Assembly: GCA_001606155.1 (NCBI GenBank)
Contig: LODT01000028.1
Location: forward strand, 1,216,735-1,280,734
Reading direction: 5' to 3'
Length of the DNA: 64,000 bases
DNA from: Tieghemostelium lacteum
Lineage: Eukaryota > Evosea > Eumycetozoa > Dictyosteliales > Raperosteliaceae
Positions within the stretch are counted from its first letter, which is position 1. Every line of letters starts with the position of its first letter. Made by a program: the position numbers and the translations under genes. Shown piece by piece: positions 9,502 through 20,067 of this stretch. The notes beneath the pieces are model-generated. The model saw only the letters and a program-made list of their open reading frames with translations, was not told where the DNA came from and did no database searches.

Positions 9502-10329
9502 TTATAGATGATAATCTATAGCTCTCTCTTTGAAAAGATAGAGATCAAATTGTTTTTTAATTTGTAGTTGAACAAGATTCTGAAAAGTTGCTATAGAGAT
9601 TGTAAAAGTTAACATTAGAATTCTAGTAAATATAATATAGGCTAGATACTCTCCCCTTGATAAAGGGTACCAAAAAGCAGTGACTATTGTAAAACCAAAG
9701 AATAGTATCACAGTTGAAACCACTAACAACACTTGTATTCTAATTTGGTGGTAGATTTCCAAGTGTTTACAAACTCTAAGAATATTAATTCCAACAACGG
9801 AGTATCCAATTAAAATGTAAAGTTCAATCAGAATTATTGCTATGACAGTTGACCCTAGAACAGAGATATATGCCAAAACAACCCCAATTACAAATGAAAT
9901 TGAAATGACTATAGTAAAGAAATGAAATATCTTTACTGTTATTCTAGACTTGGAATTCAATTTGTAAAGTAATTGACACCATTGAGCAAAACTAACCATA
10001 GCAGATGCACTTAATACACCAATTGGTAACATAAATAGTAGATTTAAACTATAAATTTCAGTTTTTCTAGCAAGTATCAGAATTAATCTGACTATTGATG
10101 TTAAACAACCAAGCAATGATAACAGATAGGACACTAATGTAAATGTATATTTCAATTGTTTGTTATATACCATTCTAATTATTCTTCTACAGTATTCTAA
10201 AGTCAGTATTACAAATGCAATTAAAGTTAATGAAGTAACCACTAGACATGCTTCTCTAAGACAACCATAAAATATAAATATATCATAATAAGGATCACAC
10301 AGACAATTTGCACTATTAATATCTTCCAT
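9502..10329 (-). CDS. Seven-helix membrane protein, tandem family member 2
   Basis: 275 residues, single exon, starting MEDINSANCLCDPYYDIF. It has the C-x-CDP signature, a second Cys pair (GCLREAC), and seven hydrophobic helices with the FAQWCQLLYKLN segment at the end of helix 3. The C-terminal tail is very short (about 25 residues) compared with members 4 and 5. It is closest to member 3: both carry ExxRRIxxM after helix 1 and a YLxxLL/SCL helix 2. The upstream gap to member 3 is about 230 bp, including a pyrimidine-rich run; each gene therefore probably has its own promoter. Confidence 0.75.
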   Translation of the reverse strand: MEDINSANCLCDPYYDIFIFYGCLREACLVVTSLTLIAFVILTLEYCRRIIRMVYNKQLKYTFTLVSYLLSLLGCLTSIVRLILILARKTEIYSLNLLFMLPIGVLSASAMVSFAQWCQLLYKLNSKSRITVKIFHFFTIVISISFVIGVVLAYISVLGSTVIAIILIELYILIGYSVVGINILRVCKHLEIYHQIRIQVLLVVSTVILFFGFTIVTAFWYPLSRGEYLAYIIFTRILMLTFTISIATFQNLVQLQIKKQFDLYLFKERAIDYHL

Positions 10330-10556
10330 TTCAAAGTTTATACTTTAAATGTTAATTTCCTAATAGAACCTCTTTTTTTTTTCATTTTTATAGTTAAACA
10401 TCAATTTATTTTGTTGATATCGAAATTGATGTCACAAGTTGATTTCATAATACAAAATATATTTAAGTGTGTTTAATTTTTAAAACCTATCAATGATCAC
10501 TATATAGAAAAAAGAAAAAAAAACAAATAGGTGTTTATTTTACAATATTGGTTAAT

Positions 10557-11406
10557 TTATTCTTGGTGCTCTAGTGAGATGGGTTGTTCTTCCATCTTTT
10601 CCATTGATTCGATTGGAGGAAGTGGTATAGTAATATTTAGAATTGGTAAGTGATCAATTAATGTTAGAAACATTAGAATTGAAAATGATAGTGAGAATGT
10701 TAAAAGTTTATTAAAAAAATATAAAACCAATATATTGTGACTCTGAAGTTGGATTCCAAAACACTATTATTACAAATGATATTATAGATACAACTTTTAC
10801 AGATATTGATATTAGCACAATTAATTGAATTTTAAATCTATTTAATTGATTTACATTTTTTTGAATATTGTAACCAATAATTGAGAAACCAACTATAAAA
10901 TAGAATTGGTATGCGATAACTGAAATTTCAGCTATAAGTAAATTAGTAGTAATACCTGCTATCACACCAAGAGTGAATGCAATCGTTAGATTGGTAGTTA
11001 GGAAATTGAATATGGATGATAGTCTTTTATCATTGTTGTTGTTCATGTAATTTAATATTCTACACCACAGGAAGAAACAAGTGAGAAGTGACATCACTGA
11101 GAATGAGAAACCTATAATGTACAAGGAAACGTGTCCTTTCATTGTTTGGTTTTTGGACATTAGCAATATACATCTAATGAATCCAATTAAACAACTTAAG
11201 AGTCCCATTAAATAGGATAACCAACATAATGGATTTCTTTTTATAGTAGTTTTCATCATTCCTAGTATTCTTCTAATAAACTCCATTGTCAATACCAAAT
11301 AAGAGAGAAATGATAAAACTGTTAGTGCAAGACATCCAGAATTATAACATCCAAATGTTATCATTCCATCATATAAAATATCACAATAACAATCATTTTT
11401 TGACAT
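10557..11406 (-). pseudogene. Seven-helix family member 3 with a frameshift in a T run
   Basis: The open frame starting MSKNDCYCDILYDGM runs 231 codons to a stop at 10711, ending in helix 7 (SQYIGFIFF). Right there is a run of seven T in coding sense. Shifting by one base restores a helix 7 aligned with member 2 (NKLLTFSLSFSILMF) and a polar tail of ~35 residues (ending SLEHQE) to a stop at 10557. So this copy carries one single-base slip relative to its relatives, either a real recent lesion or a homopolymer sequencing error. Nothing else in the gene looks damaged: the signature Cys residues, helices 1-6 and the FFLWCRILNYMN segment are all present. If the slip is real, the product would lack helix 7 and the tail. 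Confidence 0.7.
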
Positions 11407-11987
11407 TTTATCTTTATAATATTACAAATACAAATAAAAATACAAATAGTTAAACTAAAAATACAATAGTTAAACTAAAAATACAGGTTATATATAAATA
11501 AATATATTTTGGGTTTTGATGTGAAATGAAGAATGGCATTGTTGATGTGAATTTATATCAACAAAACTGATCACAAAAGGTTTAAACAACAATATCTTTC
11601 TTTAAATAACACAACGTATCTGTTCAATTCGATTATAAGACAATACTAAGTGATACAGTTTTCTTCCTATCATTTGATTGATTGATTGTGTATTTAATTG
11701 AAATTTAAGAATATGCTATCAATAGTTTAGTGTGTGTTGGTGTGTTAAAAATATCATAAAGTCTTTCAAATAACTCTCTATCCAAAAACATCATCACACA
11801 TCAGATGATTTAAAAAAAACCACCCCTTTTAAACACACACCAGTGCGGAAAATAAAAAAAAAATTAATTTTGAAAAGCATTGTGGTAATGAGATATTCCA
11901 ACTTACCAAAAGGGTTAGTTTAGTGATTTATTATACATTTTATTTAATTTTTTTGTAAATTTACAAAAAATTAATTTGATTTTGAAT
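11407..11987. other. Intergenic region within the 7TM array, with a short tandem repeat
   Basis: About 580 bp, AT-rich. At about 11442-11485 a roughly 20-bp unit (atacaaatagttaaactaaa) is repeated twice head-to-tail with a one-base difference. It is otherwise without open frames or RNA signals. Confidence 0.5.
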
Positions 11988-12932
11988 TTAAACTGAACTA
12001 TCACCAGGTACACTTGCAATAAAATGTTCAGTATTGGTTTCTTCACTTTTAACTGGAGCACTTAAACTATTACCATTAGTTTCATTTGATTTTTGTTGTT
12101 GTTGTTGTTGTTGAGTTTTTGAATTTTTATTTTTTGGAGTTTCCAGTGTTAGTAGAATGGAAAGAGCCCAAATGAATAAACTACCACGTTGAACAAATAA
12201 CCAAATTAATGATCCACTTGAATAGGTTGGTTTCCATAATGAAAATGTCCAGAGAATAATTACAACTGCCAATGATGAAGCAATTGAGAAACTTGATATT
12301 TTTATAATACTTTTAATCTTTTTATGAGATTTACTTTCACCAGAGATTTTAACAGATTCTTTAAAATTCTTGTATATCATCAAACCCAAAACCAAAAAAC
12401 ATATGGATATAATGAAAAAAAAGAGTAGTACTAGAATATTGGAAACTCTCCAGTTCCAAATGATAATGATACCAACTAAGAATGCAAGTTTAAGTAAAAC
12501 AATCAGACATATAATCACAATTTTTAGAATTGGAATAATCATGATAATGTACTTGTTATGAGACATGTTGATTTTTAGTAAAATGTCACACCAGATATTT
12601 AGAATTAACATGTAACCTCCAATGAAACTGGTGATACTATAGAATAACAGTGCATGGAATACTCTAGGTTCTTGAACTTTTGCCAATAGTAATAGACTTC
12701 TAATGGTAAATAGTAAACATCCAAGCCAAAGAATAGACATACTTAGAAAATTATAAGATTTGATTTGGTGTCTTGACAAGTATACTTTTCTACCAGACTC
12801 CAATGTCAATCCAAGATATGCCAAAAAGAATAAAATAGCATAAGCATCACAACCTTGTTTATTACAACCATCATTGAATTTGACACTGGTGACTGATGGA
12901 TCACAATAACATTCCTCGGTAACTAGTGACAT
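11988..12932 (-). CDS. Seven-helix membrane protein, tandem family member 4
   Basis: 314 residues, single exon, starting MSLVTEECYCDPSVTSV. It has the Cys signature (CYCDP, then CNKQGC), seven hydrophobic helices, and LNIWCDILLKINMSHN at the end of helix 3. The final helix is preceded by LIWLFVQRGSLFIWAL, a segment nearly shared with members 1 and 5 (QRxSxLxW). The C-terminal tail is polar with a run of Gln (QQQQQQQ) and Ser/Glu/Asn. The relic at 14851-15067 resembles this member most, matching even at the first codons (ATGTCA.TAGTTACC). Family function is unknown; a cell-surface or organelle membrane role is likely. Confidence 0.75.
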   Translation of the reverse strand: MSLVTEECYCDPSVTSVKFNDGCNKQGCDAYAILFFLAYLGLTLESGRKVYLSRHQIKSYNFLSMSILWLGCLLFTIRSLLLLAKVQEPRVFHALLFYSITSFIGGYMLILNIWCDILLKINMSHNKYIIMIIPILKIVIICLIVLLKLAFLVGIIIIWNWRVSNILVLLFFFIISICFLVLGLMIYKNFKESVKISGESKSHKKIKSIIKISSFSIASSLAVVIILWTFSLWKPTYSSGSLIWLFVQRGSLFIWALSILLTLETPKNKNSKTQQQQQQQKSNETNGNSLSAPVKSEETNTEHFIASVPGDSSV

Positions 12933-13627
12933 TTATATTATTGATAATTATTATTACAATTAAGTATTATTACTGAATTATTGTGTATTGTACAATGAAT
13001 GGATGATATTAAGAATATAGAATAGTCATGTGTTTTTTTGTAATTCCAACTGTATTAAAAGTTTTTAATCAATCACCTACAACAACAACACCCTATGTAA
13101 ACTGATAAGATTTTATTCTTGAAATTGATCACCAAAACAATAACCAAAAGTTATTGATTCTCGAGGTCTATAAATAAAAACAAAGTTGAAAATTTAATGT
13201 TTTGCCCATAACCCACACTAACACACACCCCAAAAAGAGCATAGTATAAAGTGAAAGTATTGTAAAATATACTAAAACTTTAAAAAAAAACAAAAAAAAT
13301 GATCATCAAAATACCTTATTATAAATTTGGTTTACTGTATAAGTGTGGTTTCCACTCTTAAAAACCAAATTTTTATTGTTTTCATATCAGATAAGAACAA
13401 TTATCATCTTGGTTTTCATTGATTGAGATTTCATCTGAATAGTTATTTTTAAAACTATTTCTATGAATTGTTTAAAAATAGTATGGGTAAAATGTTGAAT
13501 TTAACGTTAACGATTTCACTATTTTGTGATGCTAGTAAGTAGAAGTTTTAGTATTGTTACAAATTTCGGTATAAATGATACAAATTTTATTTACAAGTAA
13601 AATATTTAATATTTTAAAAACCTCTTC
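12933..13627. other. Intergenic region within the 7TM array
   Basis: About 695 bp without a supported gene. It contains A-rich and T-rich runs (for example around 13283-13300) and a CACACTAACACACACCCC stretch near 13212. No RNA gene or repeat is recognised. Confidence 0.4.
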
Positions 13628-14752
13628 TTAAGGTGTTGATAAACCTTGAGAATAAATTACTACTTTAATAGTTTCCTTATTATTATTATTATTTTTGATT
13701 GTTAAATCATCATCATTATCAGAATCATCAGAATCAAATGAGGCATGAATTTTAGTTGGTGGTGTAAATATAGGTTCAGGATTTGGTTGTGGTTGTGTAA
13801 GTTTGATTTGTAATTCTTTTTGTTTTTGTTCCTTTTCTTGAAATTCCTTTTGTTGTTTTTGTTTTTCTTCATCATCATTATCATCAGATATACCACTTGT
13901 GTTATTGAATGCAAGTTTTTTCAATTTTTTACCCCAATTTGATGATTTGTCATTTGGATCTGATGGAGCATTTAGACAACTGAGAATGGATATTGTCCAT
14001 AACAAACTGGAACCTCTTTGTAAGAAAAGGTAAACCACATTTTCATTGTTATTAGAAGGTACCCAAAATGATCTAAACCATATGATAATTGCAACTATTA
14101 AAGAAGATACAATAGCAAATATAGATAATTTCATAATTTTTTTAATTTTACCATAGGTCTCTTGTGCTAGTGTTCCAGATGGTGTTATAGAAGAACATTT
14201 TACATATTCTCTCCAAATGATAAAACCCAAACCACCAAATAACATGCCTTCAATAGTAACCAAAATCAGTATCCATATATTTGTAATCTTATAATTCCAA
14301 TAGACACTAATACCAACAGTCAATGCAATTATAAATGCACATGTACACAGTATTATAAAATATCTGATTACTGGAATCAGTCTCTGAATAGTCTTTGAAA
14401 AGTTTACCATTATAATAATTTCACACCACACCAGTAGTATCCACATATAACTTGATAATGTACCTCCATAGTAGTAGAATAACAAAACTCCTAGTGATCG
14501 AAGTTCTGTCACTTTTAAAAGCAACAATAAAAATCTAATTAAAAATAATAAACTTCCAGCAAAGAGTAAAGACAGTGATATAAATGTAGCAGTTTTCTTA
14601 TAATTTCGTAATTTAAATAATCTTCTTGCTGCCTCTACTGTAGTGAAAAAAAATCCAATAAAGAATATTGCCGCATATGCTCTACATCCTTTTTCATTAC
14701 ATTCACCTGTCCATACCAAAATAACAGATGGATCACAATAACAATTTGACAT
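13628..14752 (-). CDS. Seven-helix membrane protein, tandem family member 5 (long charged tail)
   Basis: 374 residues, single exon, starting MSNCYCDPSVILVWTGEC. It has the family signature, seven helices, ILLVWCEIIIMVNFS after helix 3 and YLFLQRGSSLLWTISIL as helix 7. It differs in having a ~110-residue cytoplasmic-type tail rich in Lys/Glu/Gln (a coiled-coil-like KQQKEFQEKEQKQKELQ), followed by Pro/Asp-rich and Asn-rich segments. The tail has the repeat-rich character common in dictyostelid proteins and is the least conserved part of the family. About 100 bp separates its start from the 3' end of the relic copy upstream. Confidence 0.75.
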   Translation of the reverse strand: MSNCYCDPSVILVWTGECNEKGCRAYAAIFFIGFFFTTVEAARRLFKLRNYKKTATFISLSLLFAGSLLFLIRFLLLLLKVTELRSLGVLLFYYYGGTLSSYMWILLVWCEIIIMVNFSKTIQRLIPVIRYFIILCTCAFIIALTVGISVYWNYKITNIWILILVTIEGMLFGGLGFIIWREYVKCSSITPSGTLAQETYGKIKKIMKLSIFAIVSSLIVAIIIWFRSFWVPSNNNENVVYLFLQRGSSLLWTISILSCLNAPSDPNDKSSNWGKKLKKLAFNNTSGISDDNDDEEKQKQQKEFQEKEQKQKELQIKLTQPQPNPEPIFTPPTKIHASFDSDDSDNDDDLTIKNNNNNKETIKVVIYSQGLSTP

Positions 14753-14850
14753 TATTTAAATTGATCAAAAAAGGTGTTTAAACTAGTTTTATGTAAAATA
14801 TGTAAATATGGTTTTTTTAGGAAATTTTTATAATTTTAAAAATGTTGATA

Positions 14851-15067
14851 TTATATTGAAAAGAATAATAAAAAAATATTATAACTATTGTTATTTAATT
14901 GTACAACTAAAAATAAAACTAAATGATTTAAATGATGTTGTTTTTTTATAATAAAAATTTTAAAAAAAGAATTTTTGAGTATGGTAATTATAAATTTAGA
15001 TTTAGTAATTGAATACATTATCATTATTAAATCACAAGAACACTTGCTCATAGGTAACTATTGACAT
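14851..15067 (-). pseudogene. 5' relic of a sixth seven-helix family gene
   Basis: On the minus strand an ATG at 15067 opens MSIVT, matching member 4 (MSLVT) at nucleotide level. A few bases on, a CSCD stretch aligns with the family's CYCDP, but in another frame. The rest decays into AT-rich sequence with no helices 2-7. It is therefore a degraded duplicate that keeps only its first ~60 bp recognisable. A 66-codon open frame starting at 15051 overlaps it and is a by-product. Confidence 0.6.
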
Positions 15068-15720
15068 TATTGTAAATTTTACAAAATCTCAAATTAAAAA
15101 GTAAAAATCTAATTGTTGAAACTTGCAAAATTTGTAAAAATAGAACATTTTCCATATTGTAAAATTAATCACTGTATATTTTGTAAATAGATCATTTATG
15201 ACCAACTGACACCATGTATGAGTTGTGTGAAATATTTGTTTGTGAGTGTGCTTTAAATCATTAATGAATACACACCCCCAATAATTTCATTGATTGTAAT
15301 TGATAATTAAATAACAAAATATCGTATTAAAAAAGGCAGAATAGTGAGGAGATATGGCTTTTTCTGCCACTTCAAATTTAGTTTGGGCCTGTTTTTTAGT
15401 GTATATATACAAAAAGTGTGTGACTTTAATAAATATTATTTATTATTTATCGGTCCTCCTTCTCTCTTTTTCTCTCTATCTATCTATCTATCTTAACTGT
15501 TTGATATCATTCATGCTTCTCCATTTTAAACTTTTAAATAGTGGTTATTGGTGATATCTATATGAGGTCTAATATAATGGTAACCAAAGATATAATATCG
15601 ATATTATAATTTTTTTTTGTGTGTTTTTTCTTTTTTTTTGTTGTAATGTAAAGGTGTATACGATTGTAATGATGATATTGTGAATATATTTAAACAAATG
15701 CGAGTAGTAGTATTCAATGC
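15068..15720. other. Intergenic region with TCTA microsatellite
   Basis: About 650 bp. It contains a pyrimidine tract and a short (TCTA)n microsatellite at about 15474-15492 and T-runs near 15610-15640. The plus-strand open frame at 15354-15554 is low in complexity, crosses the microsatellite, and is not supported. Confidence 0.4.
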
Positions 15721-16176
15721 TTATTTCTTTTTAATGACACCAGTAGAATACAATATAATTACAACCACCACTGCTAAAACCAATAAAACTAAAATTGCAA
15801 TACAAACTTGCTTCTTTCTCGATCTAGTTTTATAAACATATGCTTCTTCTAATTCACCTACACCATCCTCTACATCTAAATCTGCTCTAATTACATTATC
15901 ATTTGCTTCATTTAACATTACACCTAATATTCCCAAAAAACATCATAACATGTTAAAAATATGATCTTTGGACGATATATTCACTATAAATGATGATATA
16001 TATATAAAGTAATTACCTTGTTCGTCTACAAGTCCTCTTAAGTCATCCATTGCACTCTTTAATTGTAACATATCATCAGCAAGTCCTCTGGCTTGTGAGT
16101 TTCTTTCTTGAATTATTTGATCTTCATAATCATAACCACCGTCGTCTTCTAACAATGGTGTATACATTTCCGACAT
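15721..16176 (-). CDS. Short tail-anchored Q-SNARE (syntaxin-like, no N-terminal Habc domain)
   Basis: Two exons (16017-16176 and 15721-15923) with the junction inside a Gly codon, 120 residues. It starts MSEMYTPLLEDD. A full SNARE motif follows from about residue 20: QERNSQARGLADDMLQLKSA, then DDLRGLVDEQG with the central zero-layer Gln, then the exon-2 part VMLNEANDNVIRADLDVEDG and VGELEEAY. A basic patch (KTRSRKKQ) precedes a single C-terminal transmembrane helix (VCIAILVLLVLAVVVVIILY). The exon 2 sequence resembles syntaxin-type Qa helices. Unlike typical syntaxins it has only ~20 residues before the SNARE motif. It is likely a t-SNARE acting in endolysosomal or Golgi fusion; Qa versus Qc class is uncertain. 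Confidence 0.8.
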
Positions 16177-16541
16177 TTTTTAATGAATATTGTATATGTG
16201 GGTTTATAATGATACACAAAAATACGAGCTCCCTTTATATTTAAAAAAAAAATAAATAAGAAAATTTTCAAGAAATTTTAAGATATTTTTTTAAAGTTTA
16301 AAGTTGTTTATTACATCATCAATCAATTATAAATTTATAGGTAAATTTAATAAATTAAGGTTATTTTTATTTTTTATTATTTTTTTTAATGTAATGTACT
16401 TCAATATTGGTATAGGATCTATAAAACATTTAATTATTGTTGTATTAAATTAAAAATTGTGTGTTTTGTGGGAGTGGGTTAAATTATAATAATGACAAAT
16501 GTAAGGTTGTTAGAGGTGAGATGAGAGATGATAATGAAATC
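16177..16541. other. Intergenic region between the SNARE promoter and the CARMIL 3' end
   Basis: About 365 bp, AT-rich with T-runs. It should hold the SNARE promoter and CARMIL 3' UTR. No extra gene is seen. Confidence 0.4.
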
Positions 16542-19500
16542 TTAAGATTCAGTTGGTGGTCTTGGTCTACGTGTTGGTGGTTTACGTTTATGAGCCATTT
16601 GTGGTCTACCTTTGGTAATGTGTACCAATTCTTCAGAATCACCTTCAGGGACAGCTGAAAGACCATCACCTTTTCCACCTTTTTTAGAGTCTTTAGAATC
16701 TTTGGTGTCTTTGGTGTCTTTAGATGGTGTGGTAGTTCTAGGTGTGATTGCAGGTTTAGCTTTATTTGGAGTGATAGATGAAGGAGTTGATGTTGTAGTT
16801 GTAGTTGGAGTTGATTCAACAGGTTGTTGAGCAACTGGTTTTCTAGGTGGAGGTCCACCAACTCCAAATACAGCAGTTTTGGCAATTGCAGAGGCAACAG
16901 CTGAATTTGGTAATAACTTAGCACCGGTTTTGCTAACTGGTTGAGGAACAATTTCTGGTGATATTGGGTTGGAAGTTACAGCAGCAGCACCAGTTCTAGG
17001 TACGATAGGTGGAGGACCTCCACTTGTTGGTGTAGTTGTTGTTGTAGTTGTTGGTGTTGGTGTTGGTGTTGGTGTTGTGACGGTTGTATTGGTAGCTGGG
17101 ATAACTGGTGTATTGGTAGTTAAGGCAGCTGCTAGGTTACCAGATGATGACTGAGCTGTTGATGTTGTGGTTTGATTGGCTCTTGTTGGAACAGGACTAT
17201 CAGTAGCAGAGGGTGTGACGGATTCATTTGCAGATTGGTTCTCTTCAATTACCAAATCTTTAAATACACTTTCAAGACCAAGACTAATCTTTTCATAGGT
17301 GTAATCGGAGGCAATGTCAAGTGCAGAGATGAAACATTCATGTGCACGTTGAGAGAGTTCTGCACCAGCACCTTTAACTAGAGTACTGTGAATTTGAGTT
17401 TCATCAACATCTTTGGACCCGAATTGAATTGCAGTTGCAAGACGTTTGTATGATTGTTGGTCCATGGATTTATAGGTGCCTTGCATAGCTTCGAGAATCT
17501 GTTGTGTCATTTCATTCTTTTTCTTGTTGATAACATCGTTGATTACCGATACAAAGTCTTTGAGTTTTTGGTTGAGTTCCATCTCGAGGGTTGCATGAAC
17601 ACCTTCTTTAATCAAATGTATAGATCCAATAACTTTTTCAGTTTGCTCACCATCTTTAATGACTGTAATGTGGTCGGGGTCGGTGGCTTTTCTTCCAACG
17701 GATTTAATCTTGTTTAGAAGCTTTTCGATATTTTGTTGTGGTCCAGAGGCAAGGAATGACAAATTAGTGGCACCAATGTTTTGTTGAGTACCTTCAAAGG
17801 CACGTGAAGGTGATTGATTTCTATTAATACAACGTTCAATTTCCTTGATGATGGATTGGAGTTTAATTGGATTCTCTCTGTAAGCTTGACAGATATCATT
17901 TAGAGGAGTTGGCATGTTTTTAAGAGTAAGGTTTCTTTCGAGACCTACTTGTAGACCTACATAACCTGGAATACCAATGAGATTGTCGTCCCAGAAAAGA
18001 GTGTGTAATGTCTTGTTGGTTTGTAAAGCTTTTCCTAGAGCTATAGCACCCTTGTTGCCCATTTGGTGACCTGAGATATCCAATTCCAAAAGTGAGTCAT
18101 TGGTAGCTAGTGAGTATACTAAAGGTAGAATATCGTTCTTTAAAGGTGACTTGGATTGACCAACTGTCAAATGAAGAATTTCAATTGGACATTCACTCTC
18201 AAGTAGAGTTATAACAGACTCAATAGAAGCAGCACGTGATTTTGTCTTTGAGGTCTTAAAGTTACCGTTTAGAACCAGTTTCTTTATAGATGTATTCTGA
18301 CAGAAACCTTCACAGATGATAGAGACACCTTCATCTCCAAAGTCATTTTCAGAGACATCCAAGTTATGGATATTTGCGAGTTTATCAGCTAGAGAAGCAA
18401 GCATTCTAGCACCTGCAATACCTAGATCATTTCCACGTAGATCTAATATAATCTCTTGTAAATAGAGATTACTATTAAGAGCAACGACAAGTTCTTTTAG
18501 GTTGTCAACTGGGACTTTGGTATTAGAGAGATTTAGATGTTTAAGAGTACTTGAGGCACTGATGAATTGTACGAGGAATGTAACTTCTTTCTTGGTAAGT
18601 TTGATATCAGCAATCTCAAGAGTTCTAAGCTCTGAACAACCTCTAACAAGTGCACCTGCAATGGTATCCATAATTGGCATGGAGTTACTGATATTTAGAT
18701 GTCTTAATGCATTTGGCATGGCAAGGAAAGAAGCTAGAGCACCAGAACCATCAGCCTCAAATTTGTTATTTGACAAATTGAGGTAGGATAGTGTGGATGG
18801 CATTTTAATGTTTTTCTTTAGAGCATTGGCAACAGAGGAGATACCAATTTTATTGGTAGTTGATGAGATGTTTAGTGATGCAATACCTCTTGGAGAAGCA
18901 GCGATATAGTTACTGAAAGCTATTATACCTTTATCATCAAATTGATTATTAGAGATATCGATACTGGTAAGAGCAAGATTCTTATTAGTTGTAAGAGTCT
19001 GAGCAATGATGGGTAGTGAATCGTTTTTGGAAGTACCAGAAACAGTATTTAAAGAGATGTCTTCAATTGTGGAATTTGTTTTCAAAGTCTCTGAAATGGC
19101 AGTAAACTGGTCTTTTGAAAGTTGGTGACCATCAAATACCAAACTCTTGAAATAGGTATTGTATTTGAGTGCTGCTAACAAAGCCTTGATATCACCTGGA
19201 GAAATTGGTAATTCAATCTCAGCAAAATTGAAAACCTTTATATTACGACTAGATACGATATTAGCCATATCCCAACAGATATCACCACGAATTGGTATCT
19301 GATAGTAATCACATAATGATGAATAAGTCTCTACAAATCCACCACATGGAAGATCTTTAATTGGAATTTCTTGGAGTCTTGATGGTGGTTTTACATCCAA
19401 TTTAAAACCAGCTTCATCAGGGTACCCTAAAAATGTCTGATTGAATATAGTTCTAATACTACCAATGATATCATCAGCTTTTCCTGTAGTTATCAAACCA

Positions 19501-19873
19501 TAGCTAAATGTCTTACAAACAAATACCACTTCATTACTATTCGATGATCTAATCTCATTAATATCCAAAAAATGTGATTCCTTTTTGATCTTTGCTTGAC
19601 CTGGTTTCAAGAAAAATACTCTATTTTTTGTGATTAATGTAATTCTTTTACTAGGTTTCTTATTCTTTTTCTTACTAATCTTATCTGCTACATTTAATAG
19701 TATAGATTCTTGATTCTTTTGTTGTAATAATGTTGAAATGTATTCTATATAGTTTTTTTTTAGAGGAAGAGGGGTTATGTTAGAACCGTTTTTTTTTGAA
19801 ATTTCCAAATATGTAAATATTAAATTTAATGAAATTTACTTCTGTCATTGGGTGTTAATATTTCTTCTGACAT
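16542..19873 (-). CDS. carmil: CARMIL: capping protein, Arp2/3 and myosin I linker
   Basis: Two exons: 19840-19873 (MSEEILTPNDR plus one base) and 16542-19744, giving 1078 residues. A start inside exon 2 (MEISKK at 19808) is possible, but that stretch is better read as intron. The order is an N-terminal PH-like domain (about 1-120), then a large LRR domain (about 180-620) with repeats such as LDISNNQF, YLNLSNNKF and LDVSENDFGDEGV. A helical dimerisation region (about 640-830) follows, then a Pro/Thr/Ser-rich tail. Near the C-terminus ELVHITKGRPQMAHKRKPP fits the capping-protein interaction motif LxHxTxxRPxxxxxxxP. In Dictyostelium CARMIL binds capping protein and the SH3 domains of class I myosins at the leading edge and macropinocytic cups. 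The tail's PPPIVPR and PPPRKP motifs are candidate SH3 ligands. Confidence 0.93.
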
Positions 19874-20067
19874 TTTGTGTCGATAGATATATTAAATAAA
19901 ACAAAAAAAAAAAAAATAAGAAAAAGATCTTGTGATAGGAAAAATGGATTTTTTTGATTTATTATTGGTTTTAATAAAAAATTAAAATTATGAGAAATGA
20001 AATATGTACAGGGGGTGGGTTTTATTTTTTAAAAAAAGTTATATATAGAGATGTATAATTGATAATT

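Noticed and set aside
15354-15554. 66-codon plus-strand frame near the TCTA repeat
   Set aside because: Runs through a microsatellite and has no family or codon support.
16484-16951. Minus-strand 155-codon frame overlapping the CARMIL tail
   Set aside because: Out-of-frame reading of the Pro/Thr-rich CARMIL C-terminus, rich in Leu/Gln/His only because of the repeat.
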